From positions 62,001 to 126,000 of the forward strand of contig NZ_PNFF01000001.1 of assembly GCF_028888695.1 (NCBI RefSeq): a stretch of 64,000 nt of DNA. Direction: 5' to 3'. The notes beneath the pieces were generated by a model. It was not told the DNA's origin. It did no database searches and was given only the letters and a program-made list of their open reading frames with translations. Shown here piece by piece: positions 44,053 to 51,678 of this stretch. Numbering within the stretch: the first letter of the stretch is position 1; every line of letters starts with the position of its first letter. The stretch is from Bacillus methanolicus. Its GTDB lineage: Bacteria; Bacillota; Bacilli; Bacillales; Cytobacillaceae. The position numbers and the translations under genes were made by a program.

Positions 44053-45297
44053 ATGTCAACCATTCATATTGCACTCTTAGGCTACGGCACAGTCGGAAAG
44101 GGAGTTTATCAGACTATTAAAACACATCAAAACCGATTCAAAGCAATACTGGGGAAAGAAGTGAAGATTGAGGCTGTTCTTGTTAAGAATCTTGAAAAGC
44201 ATAAGCTGCCTGATCAAGATGTGATATTGACAAACAAATTTGAGGATATTATCAATCTTCCTAAGCTTGATGTCGTAATTGACGCGATTGTCGGCAAGGA
44301 GCCGGGATTTTCGTATCTTTCACAAGCAATTAAAAGAGGCTGCCACATAATTACGGCAAATAAGCAAATGTTTGCACACTATGGAAGAGAGCTTCTTTCG
44401 CTTGCGGAAAAACACGGTGTTTCTGTAGGATTTGAAGCGACCGTTGCCGGAGGAATTCCTGTAATTCAAACGTTAAGGAAGCTTTTGAGCGTAAATCATA
44501 TCAAAAAAGTTGATGGAATTTTAAATGGGACTTCAAATTTTATTTTAACAAAAATGCGGGAGGAAGGTCTTTCGTTTTCTGATGCCCTTTCGCTCGCTCA
44601 GGAAAAAGGGTATGCAGAAGCAGATCCGACTAACGATGTTGAAGGCTTTGATGCTTTTTACAAAGCCATGATTTTGAGTGAAGTGATATATGGGAAACAG
44701 CCGGATTGGGAAACAGTTCAGAAACAAGGGATTTCAAGTATCACTCTTGAGCAAATTGAGCTTTTTTCTAAATTAGGTCTGAGGTTTAAACATGTAGCAA
44801 CACTGGAAAAAACGGCAAAAGGGATTCATTGTTCAGTTAAACCTGTGCTCGTTTCATCCAGCCATCCATTATTTCATGTCGAAGATGTCCAAAATGCTGT
44901 ATCCATTGATGCAGACATTGTTGGGAATATCAGTCTGCAAGGCCCAGGTGCAGGAATGTTTCCCACAGCTAGTGCCATCGTTGAAGATTTAATTCAATTA
45001 GAGGCTGAACGTGCACGGCCTGAAGAAGGTGCAGATCACGAAATTTTCACGCATAAACCTCTGCTGACTTGGGTGCTATATGGGGAAGTGAACAAGTTTG
45101 AAATCCCTGATTCCCTCGAAATAATAGGGGAAATAAATTCGAAAACCTTGTTAGTTTTGGCAAAGGAAGAAAGCATTGAAAATTTTCAGAATCAAATAAA
45201 AGGCATCACCGTTTATCAGCTGTTAGGGGAGTTTACTTTTTCAAATGCTGAGGAAATCCCTTATTCTACAGCGAAACATTCTATCATTGGTTCATAA
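44053..45297 (+). CDS. hom: Homoserine dehydrogenase
   Basis: 414 residues. The NAD(P)-binding motif is IALLGYGTVGKGVYQ at the N-terminus. The catalytic region has ITANKQMFAHYG, GFEATVAGGIPVIQTLR and VDGILNGTSNFILTKM, followed by AQEKGYAEADPTNDVEGFDAFYK. It reduces aspartate semialdehyde to homoserine. The C-terminal 80 residues are weakly similar to an ACT domain, so feedback inhibition by threonine is uncertain. The ATG at 44053 has GGGAGATG seven bases upstream; an in-frame start at 43936 has none. As the last gene of the S-box cluster, it may be a methionine-dedicated paralogue separate from a hom-thrCB operon. Confidence 0.9.
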   Translation: MSTIHIALLGYGTVGKGVYQTIKTHQNRFKAILGKEVKIEAVLVKNLEKHKLPDQDVILTNKFEDIINLPKLDVVIDAIVGKEPGFSYLSQAIKRGCHIITANKQMFAHYGRELLSLAEKHGVSVGFEATVAGGIPVIQTLRKLLSVNHIKKVDGILNGTSNFILTKMREEGLSFSDALSLAQEKGYAEADPTNDVEGFDAFYKAMILSEVIYGKQPDWETVQKQGISSITLEQIELFSKLGLRFKHVATLEKTAKGIHCSVKPVLVSSSHPLFHVEDVQNAVSIDADIVGNISLQGPGAGMFPTASAIVEDLIQLEAERARPEEGADHEIFTHKPLLTWVLYGEVNKFEIPDSLEIIGEINSKTLLVLAKEESIENFQNQIKGITVYQLLGEFTFSNAEEIPYSTAKHSIIGS

Positions 45298-45304
45298 AAC
45301 ATAT

Positions 45305-45341
45305 GGCTGGCCCTTACTATTGGCCAGCCTGATTGTTTTTT
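45305..45341 (+). terminator. Terminator of the metY-hom operon
   Basis: GGCTGGCC / GGCCAGCC stem with a nine-base loop, followed by TGATTGTTTTTT. Confidence 0.9.
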
Positions 45342-45385
45342 AACGAACATGCCAATTATGATTTTACAATTAGTTTTTTGCTAAC

Positions 45386-45595
45386 CTATGATTTCTTCGT
45401 GTGATCTTCCTCTTCAGGTAAAAGGTCCACTTTAATTGAATCTTCCACGTTTAATGCTTGCCGTACAAAGTAGAAATGGACTCCGCCAACTATCCCTAAG
45501 CAAATGACAAATCCAATTGTGGTAATCCATAATATAACTATAAAAATCCCTCCCTTTGTTAGAAAGATATGCGAAGTTTCGCATCTTTTTTCCAT
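45386..45595 (-). CDS. Small single-helix membrane protein (start uncertain)
   Basis: The certain part is one membrane helix (IFIVILWITTIGFVICLGIV) and a cytoplasmic tail ending in LLPEEEDHTKKS, about 50-69 residues. A good ribosome binding site AAAGGGAGGG lies at about 45547-45556, but the next in-frame codons are ATT, TTT and ATA rather than ATG, GTG or TTG. The nearest standard in-frame start is the ATG at 45595, which has no ribosome binding site. A non-standard ATT or ATA start is possible. A palindrome ATGCGAA / TTCGCAT at 45569-45584 lies between the two possible starts. The function is unknown. Confidence 0.5.
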   Translation of the reverse strand: MEKRCETSHIFLTKGGIFIVILWITTIGFVICLGIVGGVHFYFVRQALNVEDSIKVDLLPEEEDHTKKS

Positions 45596-45733
45596 GTGAT
45601 TGAATAAAAAAAGGGTTATTGGCAATTGTAAAGAAATTATATAGATAGAATGAAGGAAAGGGTGACGGAACAAAATTCTCTGACGACTATGCTGCAAGAT
45701 TTCATTCACAATTTACGAAAGGAGAAACATAAA

Positions 45734-46213
45734 ATGAACTTTAAAACAGCTGATTTGTGCGATGATTATTCAAATGAACTGGAAGTTTGCGCTTTGGAAT
45801 TTAATTCCTATGGAAAAAAGACAGCCTTTTACGGCCCAATTTATACCGTAAAAGTTTTTGAAGATAATGTTCTTGTAAAGGAAGCTTTAGAGAATGTACC
45901 TGCAGGGAGTGTACTCGTTGTCGATGGAGGAGGATCGAAACGCTGTGCACTTCTTGGAGATCGCCTTGGAGAGATCGCCGAAAGCCGGGGTCTTGCCGGT
46001 GTCATTATTAATGGATGTGTTCGCGACAGTGCTGAACTGAAAGACTTAAATGTTGGAATTCTAGCAATTGGCAGCAACCCATTAAAAAGCAAAAAAGAGG
46101 GTAAAGGGGAAAGGAACGTTTCCATTGCTTTCGGGGAAGTAGAATGGACGCCCGGAAAATTTGTGTACGCAGATGAAGATGGTGTGATTGTTTCAAACAA
46201 AAAGTTATTTTAA
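45734..46213 (+). CDS. RraA-family protein (ribonuclease E inhibitor-like / HMG aldolase-like)
   Basis: 159 residues, the usual RraA length. Motifs are [18 protein letters not shown] at the start, [22 protein letters not shown] in the middle, [17 protein letters not shown], and [18 protein letters not shown] near the end. In E. coli RraA binds RNase E, but most Bacillus species lack RNase E. Many homologues have weak 4-hydroxy-4-methyl-2-oxoglutarate aldolase activity, so the role here is open. The ATG at 45734 has AAAGGAG ten bases upstream; the in-frame start at 45650 has none. Confidence 0.87.
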   Translation: MNFKTADLCDDYSNELEVCALEFNSYGKKTAFYGPIYTVKVFEDNVLVKEALENVPAGSVLVVDGGGSKRCALLGDRLGEIAESRGLAGVIINGCVRDSAELKDLNVGILAIGSNPLKSKKEGKGERNVSIAFGEVEWTPGKFVYADEDGVIVSNKKLF

Positions 46214-46226
46214 AGAGTTTGTTTGA

Positions 46227-46259
46227 TAGGGGGTCTGGCCGGGAGGGCCAGACCCCCTA
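46227..46259. repeat. Dispersed repeat core as an isolated perfect hairpin, copy H
   Basis: A 14-bp perfect inverted repeat TAGGGGGTCTGGCC / GGCCAGACCCCCTA with a GGGAG loop, built from the family core and lacking the TTAACGC tail. It starts 14 bp after the RraA-like stop and ends just before the lia promoter. No T-run follows, so it is not a standard terminator, though it may act as an insulator. Confidence 0.85.
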
Positions 46260-46260
46260 A

Positions 46261-46303
46261 GTCTTAGGTCTTAGTTGAAAATAAAGCTCGGGATCGTTAT
46301 AGA
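46261..46303 (+). promoter_or_regulatory. Predicted lia operon promoter with direct-repeat operator
   Basis: TTGAAA (46275-46280) and TATAGA (46298-46303) are separated by 17 bp. Two direct repeats GTCTTAG (46261-46267 and 46268-46274) abut the -35 region, the place for an activating response regulator. They are a likely LiaR site. Confidence 0.6.
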
Positions 46304-46352
46304 ATGTTGGTTCCAAAGGTAAGATGAAGTCATAGAAAGGAGGAAACGAAAA

Positions 46353-46697
46353 ATGAAAAAATTTGGTTTGATTGTAGCAGGCGGGATTGCTGCGATGGTG
46401 TTGATTGCGCAACTTGGCCCGATGATCGGTTTGGCTGCCAGCTTACTGATTCTATATTTAGTTGTAAAACAATTTCTAAAAACGGAATCAACGCTAGGAA
46501 AAATTGGCTGGGGGATCGTCGGGTTTGCGGCTTTGATGGCTTCCGCATCAAATGTTCCAGCTATTCTTGGAGTCGCAGCTGCATATGTGTTATACGTTGT
46601 CTACAAAAAATGGAACGAAGACAAAATGGTGGTAAAAAAAGAAAACGACCCGTTTGCCAACTTTGAAAAGCAGTGGGCAGAATTAAATCGTTATTAA
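46353..46697 (+). CDS. liaI: LiaI-type small membrane protein
   Basis: 114 residues with three or four short hydrophobic segments (about 4-22, 24-42, 50-66, 70-88) and a hydrophilic tail DPFANFEKQWAELN. In B. subtilis LiaI anchors the PspA-like protein LiaH to the membrane under envelope stress. Similarity to LiaI is by topology and tail rather than strong identity. The ATG follows GGAGGAAACG. It is the first gene of liaI-liaH-liaF-liaS-liaR, with liaH 19 bp downstream. Confidence 0.75.
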   Translation: MKKFGLIVAGGIAAMVLIAQLGPMIGLAASLLILYLVVKQFLKTESTLGKIGWGIVGFAALMASASNVPAILGVAAAYVLYVVYKKWNEDKMVVKKENDPFANFEKQWAELNRY

Positions 46698-46716
46698 TGG
46701 TTAAGGAGGATTCAAA

Positions 46717-47364
46717 ATGACAAATTTAATTACACGTATTAAAAATTCGGTTATGGCAGATCTTCACGAGGTATTGGATCAAAAGGAGCAAAAAAATCCA
46801 ATTGCATTGCTTAACCAATATTTACGCGAGTGTGAACATGAAACTGAGAAAGTTCGCAAATTATTGGAAAGACAATATACATTAAAAGAAGAGTTTACAC
46901 GTGAATATCATCATGCACTTGAATTAGCAGAAAAACGCAAACGCCAGGCGGAAATTGCTTCAAAAGCAGGAGAAACCGAGCTTTATGAATTTGCTTCCCG
47001 CGAACAACATCAATATGAGGAACGTGCGGCAAGATTAAAAGAAGCACTGCAAACTGCATTACAGCAGCTAAGTGATCTCGAACGAAAATACGAAGAAATG
47101 AAGCACAAATTAAAAGACATGCACATTCAAAGAATGGAGCTAATGGGACGTGAAAACGTAACCCGCGCCTATCACCGAATGAATAAAGTCCTTGAAAACA
47201 ATGCTTATTCAAACAAAGCTTATTCACGGTTCCATGAAATTGAATCTTATCTTGACCGTTTGGAACACCAAGTAAACAGCTCCTATTACCGCAGCACAAT
47301 CGATGCCCGCATCGCCCAGTTGGAAAAAGAAATGAATAAAGAAGAATCGCATTCTCAATTGTAA
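46717..47364 (+). CDS. liaH: PspA/IM30-family envelope stress protein LiaH
   Basis: 215 residues, almost entirely helical coiled coil. The N-terminal helix and following block (LITRIKNSVMADLHEVLDQ, then NPIALLNQYLRECEHETEKV) are characteristic of the PspA family. It lacks the extra C-terminal helix of canonical E. coli PspA, as LiaH does. It oligomerises on stressed membranes and limits leakage. AAGGAGG precedes the ATG. A terminator follows, so liaIH probably accumulates as a short transcript with read-through into liaFSR, as in B. subtilis. Confidence 0.9.
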   Translation: MTNLITRIKNSVMADLHEVLDQKEQKNPIALLNQYLRECEHETEKVRKLLERQYTLKEEFTREYHHALELAEKRKRQAEIASKAGETELYEFASREQHQYEERAARLKEALQTALQQLSDLERKYEEMKHKLKDMHIQRMELMGRENVTRAYHRMNKVLENNAYSNKAYSRFHEIESYLDRLEHQVNSSYYRSTIDARIAQLEKEMNKEESHSQL

Positions 47365-47380
47365 TAGAAACTGGTATTCT

Positions 47381-47408
47381 AAAAGGCGTAGAGCTCTGCG
47401 CCTTTTTT
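47381..47408 (+). terminator. Internal terminator between liaH and liaF
   Basis: AAAAGGCG / CGCCTTTT arms around the palindrome AGAGCTCT, then TTTT. It would lower transcription of liaFSR relative to liaIH. Confidence 0.85.
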
Positions 47409-47452
47409 CATTAACCAATTTTTCCTAAGCTAGAAGAAGGGAGGAAACCACT

Positions 47453-48190
47453 ATGATAAACAAACTTAAAAGCGACTATATCAGCTGGATTCTGCTTATT
47501 GGTTTCGTATTGCTTTTTATGGAAATCTCTTTTTTCAATAAGGGGATTATTTTCTCTCTTCTTGTGGCAGGTGGAATGATCTATTTTGGTCGAAAAATAA
47601 TGCCTGGAACTTTTGGAACCCTTCTGTTCTGGGCAGGATTGATTTTTTTCGCTGCAAGCATACTTGGAATGATCACGTTTCGCTTCTTTCTTCTTGCCAT
47701 TCTGATTCATTTAATCATTCAATTTTCTCAGTCCAAGCGCCATCCGGAAAAAATAATCCCCATCATAAAAGAAAATGAAAAATCTCAGGCAGGGGAAAAA
47801 ACGGTAATTAAAAGGAAGCCTGTCCTTGAAAATATTTTTTTCGGACAGCAAAAAACGCCCGAACATGTTTATGAGTGGAATGATATCAATATTCAAGCAG
47901 GATTTGGCGATACAGTCATCGATTTAAGCTATACGGTACTGCCAAAAGGCGAAACAGTAATTGTTATAAGAAAAATGATCGGGAATGTTCAAGTGCTCGT
48001 GCCGTATGACCTGGAAGTGAGTGTGAATCACTCAAGTTTAGCCGGTTCAGCGATCATCTTTGATCATAAAGAAGAAAAGATTTTTAATCAGAACCTGCAC
48101 ATCCAAACCCCGGATTATAACAACCAGGAACAAAAAGTGAAAATCTTCACCTCTTTCATTGTAGGTGAATTAGAGGTGAAGCGGGTATGA
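47453..48190 (+). CDS. liaF: LiaF, negative regulator of LiaRS
   Basis: 245 residues. Four N-terminal membrane segments (about 10-100) are followed by a soluble C-terminal domain of the DUF2154/cell wall-active antibiotics response type (INIQAGFGDTVIDLSYTVL; RKMIGNVQVLVPYDLEVSV). LiaF holds the kinase LiaS inactive without envelope stress. AAGGGAGGAAACC precedes the ATG. It overlaps liaS by 4 bp (ATGA). Confidence 0.9.
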   Translation: MINKLKSDYISWILLIGFVLLFMEISFFNKGIIFSLLVAGGMIYFGRKIMPGTFGTLLFWAGLIFFAASILGMITFRFFLLAILIHLIIQFSQSKRHPEKIIPIIKENEKSQAGEKTVIKRKPVLENIFFGQQKTPEHVYEWNDINIQAGFGDTVIDLSYTVLPKGETVIVIRKMIGNVQVLVPYDLEVSVNHSSLAGSAIIFDHKEEKIFNQNLHIQTPDYNNQEQKVKIFTSFIVGELEVKRV

Positions 48191-49230
48191 ATATTGTCCA
48201 GCGCCAAATTATTTGGGGAGCAGGTATCTCGATCATTATTTTCATTTTAATTACAGCGGCAATGATTGCTGCATTTCCATTGCCGGATTGGTCGCAATTA
48301 TGGAAACGTGAATTAATGGACATTCCTTTTATTGTTTTTTTACCGAGCGTCAGTATTGCAATTGGCATCATTTTTGGGCTTATTTCCGGAATATATTGGC
48401 GCAAACACATTCAGACGGTTGAATTCTACCTGCATCAGATAGAAGAAGGAAGGCCTATAGATGGAATGGAACAGAACTCATTAGTTGAACTTGAAATAAT
48501 TAATCAAAGAATCCAAAAAATCCAAAAACAGATTGTTGAACAAACGAAGCTTTCACAACGGCTTGCAACGGAGAAAGTAGAGGATCAGGAAAACAGAATT
48601 CAGGAAATCATTTCACAAGAACGAAACCGGCTGGCACGGGAACTGCATGATTCAGTCAGCCAGCAGCTGTTTGCGGCGTCCATGCTCATGTCCGCCATCA
48701 ATGAGGGTAAGCCTTTATCGGATGATCGGGAAACAAAACAATTAAAAATGGTGGAGGAAATGATTCATCAGTCCCAGCTGGAAATGCGTGCTCTTCTTCT
48801 CCACTTGCGTCCTGTTGCGTTAAAAGGAAAAACGCTTAAAGAAGGAATTGAAGAATTATTAGTCGAATTATCCCAAAAAGTAACAATGAAAATCCACTGG
48901 AAACTCGAGGAGTTTCCAATGGATAAAGGTGTTGAAGACCATTTGTTCCGAATTTTACAGGAGTCTGTATCAAATACCCTCCGCCACTCAAAGGCAACGA
49001 AGCTTGAGGTTCTACTTATTCATCGGGATGATCTTATTATTCTTCGGGTCTCGGATGATGGAGTCGGGTTTGATGTAGAAGAAACAAAAGCAGGATCTTA
49101 CGGAATCCAAAACATGTATGAACGGGCAGTAGAGATTGGCGGAACGTTAAAAATTGTCAGTGTTAAACAGAAAGGCACACGTCTGGAAGTAAAAGTTCCT
49201 ATGATGATTGAAGGTGATACCGATGATTAA
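48187..49230 (+). CDS. liaS: Sensor histidine kinase LiaS
   Basis: 347 residues, NarL-type kinase. Two membrane helices (about 10-30 and 48-70) with only a short external loop make it an intramembrane-sensing kinase. A HAMP-like linker and coiled coil lead to the H-box [20 protein letters not shown], then [11 protein letters not shown] and the ATPase domain ([25 protein letters not shown]). It responds to lipid II-binding antibiotics such as bacitracin. It is translationally coupled to liaF and liaR. Confidence 0.92.
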   Translation: MNIVQRQIIWGAGISIIIFILITAAMIAAFPLPDWSQLWKRELMDIPFIVFLPSVSIAIGIIFGLISGIYWRKHIQTVEFYLHQIEEGRPIDGMEQNSLVELEIINQRIQKIQKQIVEQTKLSQRLATEKVEDQENRIQEIISQERNRLARELHDSVSQQLFAASMLMSAINEGKPLSDDRETKQLKMVEEMIHQSQLEMRALLLHLRPVALKGKTLKEGIEELLVELSQKVTMKIHWKLEEFPMDKGVEDHLFRILQESVSNTLRHSKATKLEVLLIHRDDLIILRVSDDGVGFDVEETKAGSYGIQNMYERAVEIGGTLKIVSVKQKGTRLEVKVPMMIEGDTDD

Positions 49231-49855
49231 AGTGTTGTTTGTAGATGATCATGAAATGGTTCGAATCGGGGTTTCCTCTTACCTCTCTGCCCAGCCGGAC
49301 ATTGAAGTCATTGGAGAAGCAGATAACGGGAAAACGGCAGTTCAAATGGCTTTAGACTTGCGTCCGGATGTTATTTTAATGGATCTTGTGATGAAAGAAA
49401 TGGATGGAATTGAGGCAACGAGAAAAATCATTGAAAGATGGCCCGAGGCTAAAATCATCATTGTAACTAGCTTTTTGGACGACGAAAAAGTGTATCCTGC
49501 ACTGGAAGCAGGTGCGACAAGCTATATGCTTAAAACTTCGAAGGCAAGTGAAATCGCCAATGCAATCCGGGCTACATACCACGGCCAATCCGTACTTGAA
49601 CCGGAAGTAACAGGAAAAATGATGATGAAAATGAGGCAAAAAAATTCTTGTGAACTTCATGACGAATTAACAAGCCGTGAAATGGAAATTCTGCTCTTGA
49701 TGGCTGAAGGAAAAACGAACCAAGAAATCGCCGATGAGCTTTTTATTGCATTAAAGACAGTAAAAACCCACGTAAGCAATATTTTAAGCAAGCTCCAGGT
49801 CCAGGATCGAACCCAGGCTGTTATTTATGCATTTAAGCATTCGCTAGTTAAATAG
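49223..49855 (+). CDS. liaR: Response regulator LiaR
   Basis: 210 residues. The NarL-type receiver has [10 protein letters not shown], the phospho-acceptor in [13 protein letters not shown] and the Lys in YMLKTSKA. The LuxR helix-turn-helix is [20 protein letters not shown] and following [17 protein letters not shown]. The ATG at 49223 follows GAAGGTGAT and overlaps liaS by 8 bp. It would activate the liaI promoter at 46261. The operon ends in a strong terminator. Confidence 0.93.
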   Translation: MIKVLFVDDHEMVRIGVSSYLSAQPDIEVIGEADNGKTAVQMALDLRPDVILMDLVMKEMDGIEATRKIIERWPEAKIIIVTSFLDDEKVYPALEAGATSYMLKTSKASEIANAIRATYHGQSVLEPEVTGKMMMKMRQKNSCELHDELTSREMEILLLMAEGKTNQEIADELFIALKTVKTHVSNILSKLQVQDRTQAVIYAFKHSLVK

Positions 49856-49869
49856 TTTTTTAAAAAACA

Positions 49870-49911
49870 AAACTGCCTGTCCTATTAAGTGAAGGACAGG
49901 CAGTTTTTCAT
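49870..49911. terminator. Bidirectional terminator between liaR and dtpT
   Basis: AAACTGCCTGTCC / GGACAGGCAGTTT stem with an 11-base loop, with T-runs on both sides. Confidence 0.92.
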
Positions 49912-49947
49912 TTTTAAAATTATGAGAAATTTCAGTGCGCGTTTTTA

Positions 49948-51441
49948 TTAATGAACACCCTTCATGTATTTTGTCATAACAGGTGAAATCATAAATAAAA
50001 TACCACCTAAAATGACAGATATTACACCAATAGCTCCAAAGTAAACAATTTCAGTTTCTGGTTCATAGAAACGGACGATTTGTGCGTTAATTGCCTGAGC
50101 AGACGCACTTGTCAAGAACCATAAGCTCATTGTTTGGGCCGAGAAAGCTGCCGGCGCCAGTTTCGTTGTCGTTGATAGTCCGACAGGAGATATGCACAAT
50201 TCCCCGAGAACAACTAGGAAAAAGCTCAGCACAAGCCATAACGGATTCACTAATGTTTCTGTACCGTTTACATATGACGGTATGATCATGACAAGGAAGG
50301 ATAAACCGGCAAAAAGTAAACCGAGAGCAAACTTTTGTGTAGTTGTTGGCTGACGTTTTCCCATTTTAACCCAAAACCAAGCAAATACAGGTGCTAGAAA
50401 AATAATAAACAGCGGATTTAATGATTGGAACCAGGAAGATTGAATATCCAAACCGGCAAAATGCAGCTGTGTACGCTTGTCTGCATATGTCGCCAAAATA
50501 ATGGATCCCTGCTCCTGGATAGCCCAGAATACGATTGCCGAAATAAATAGCGGAATATAGGCAATAAGCCTTGAACGTTCCACTTCTGTTGTTTTCGAGC
50601 TGCGGTACATAAAAATAAAATACAAAGTAGGAATGACAATTCCAAGGATACTAACAAGGAGCGTAAACCTGTCGATTGTTAAAATGCCAGTTGGAATGGT
50701 AATTCCAACTAAAATAATGATAATTAATGCGCCAATTCCTATTTTGGTAAATACGCTTTTTCTTTCTTCTTTTGTTAAAGGATTTGGAACATAAGTGCCT
50801 GCAAGTCCAAGGTTCTTCTTTTTCGTTAAAACAAAAACGATCAGTCCTAAGAACATACCGATTGCTGCAAGGCTGAATCCGAGATGGAAATTATATTTCT
50901 GGCCAACTGTACCTACGATCAGCGGAGAGAGAAATGCACCAAGGTTAATACCCATATAGAAAATGCTGAATCCGGAATCTCTCCGAGCATCTTCATCGCT
51001 GTATAATTCCCCCACGACAGTGGACACATTCGGCTTTAGTAGTCCGGTACCGATGACAATCAATCCCATTGAAATAAATAAAGCAGTGATGCTTCCAGGT
51101 AAAGATAAAACAATATGCCCAAACATGATTAGAATACCGCCGTAGAAAACGGTCTTCGCAGTACCAAACAGGCGGTCAGCCAACCAGCCTCCGATAATGC
51201 CGGACATGTAAACTAAAGATCCGTAAACGGCCATAATTGACGCTGCAGTTGCTTCATCAAGCCCTAATCCGCCTTTAGAGATTTCATAATACATATAGTA
51301 GAGAAGAATCGCTCTCATACCATAATATGAAAAACGTTCCCAAAACTCAGTAAAAAATAGAGTGGATAATCCTTTAGGGTGCCCAAAAAAACCTTTCTGG
51401 GGAACGCTTTCAAGAATTTTGTCTTTGTTATTCGTTGACAT
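49948..51441 (-). CDS. dtpT: Proton-dependent oligopeptide transporter (POT family, DtpT)
   Basis: 497 residues with 12-14 membrane helices. Helix 1 carries the POT signature FFTEFWERFSYYGMRAILLYY (proton-coupling ExxER type). The PTR2 motif (FSIFYMGINLGAFLSPL) is around residue 150. It imports di- and tripeptides with protons across the cell membrane. Two ATGs in series (51444 and 51441) follow AAGGAGG. The second has the better seven-base spacing. A strong sigma-A promoter lies 30 bp upstream. Confidence 0.92.
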   Translation of the reverse strand: MSTNNKDKILESVPQKGFFGHPKGLSTLFFTEFWERFSYYGMRAILLYYMYYEISKGGLGLDEATAASIMAVYGSLVYMSGIIGGWLADRLFGTAKTVFYGGILIMFGHIVLSLPGSITALFISMGLIVIGTGLLKPNVSTVVGELYSDEDARRDSGFSIFYMGINLGAFLSPLIVGTVGQKYNFHLGFSLAAIGMFLGLIVFVLTKKKNLGLAGTYVPNPLTKEERKSVFTKIGIGALIIIILVGITIPTGILTIDRFTLLVSILGIVIPTLYFIFMYRSSKTTEVERSRLIAYIPLFISAIVFWAIQEQGSIILATYADKRTQLHFAGLDIQSSWFQSLNPLFIIFLAPVFAWFWVKMGKRQPTTTQKFALGLLFAGLSFLVMIIPSYVNGTETLVNPLWLVLSFFLVVLGELCISPVGLSTTTKLAPAAFSAQTMSLWFLTSASAQAINAQIVRFYEPETEIVYFGAIGVISVILGGILFMISPVMTKYMKGVH

Positions 51442-51469
51442 CATACAACCTCCTTATTCAACATATTCC

Positions 51470-51498
51470 ATAATACTTTTTTAAAATTGTATTGTCAA
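51470..51498 (-). promoter_or_regulatory. Predicted dtpT promoter
   Basis: On the minus strand TTGACA and TATTAT are separated by exactly 17 bp, a near-consensus sigma-A promoter ending about 25 bp before the start codon. Confidence 0.75.
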
Positions 51499-51678
51499 AA
51501 TATTATTTCAGTATAACAATAAATTCCATGAAAGATACTTTTTCTTTCTTCCATGATTAATTTGTGTAAAAAGTGAAAAATCATGAACAGCACTTCGGCT
51601 CATTTTACAAAGTTCAAATAATCTTGATACTTGTCTCATATGTTTATAAAGAATCAATCTTTATTAAGGAGAGACAAC

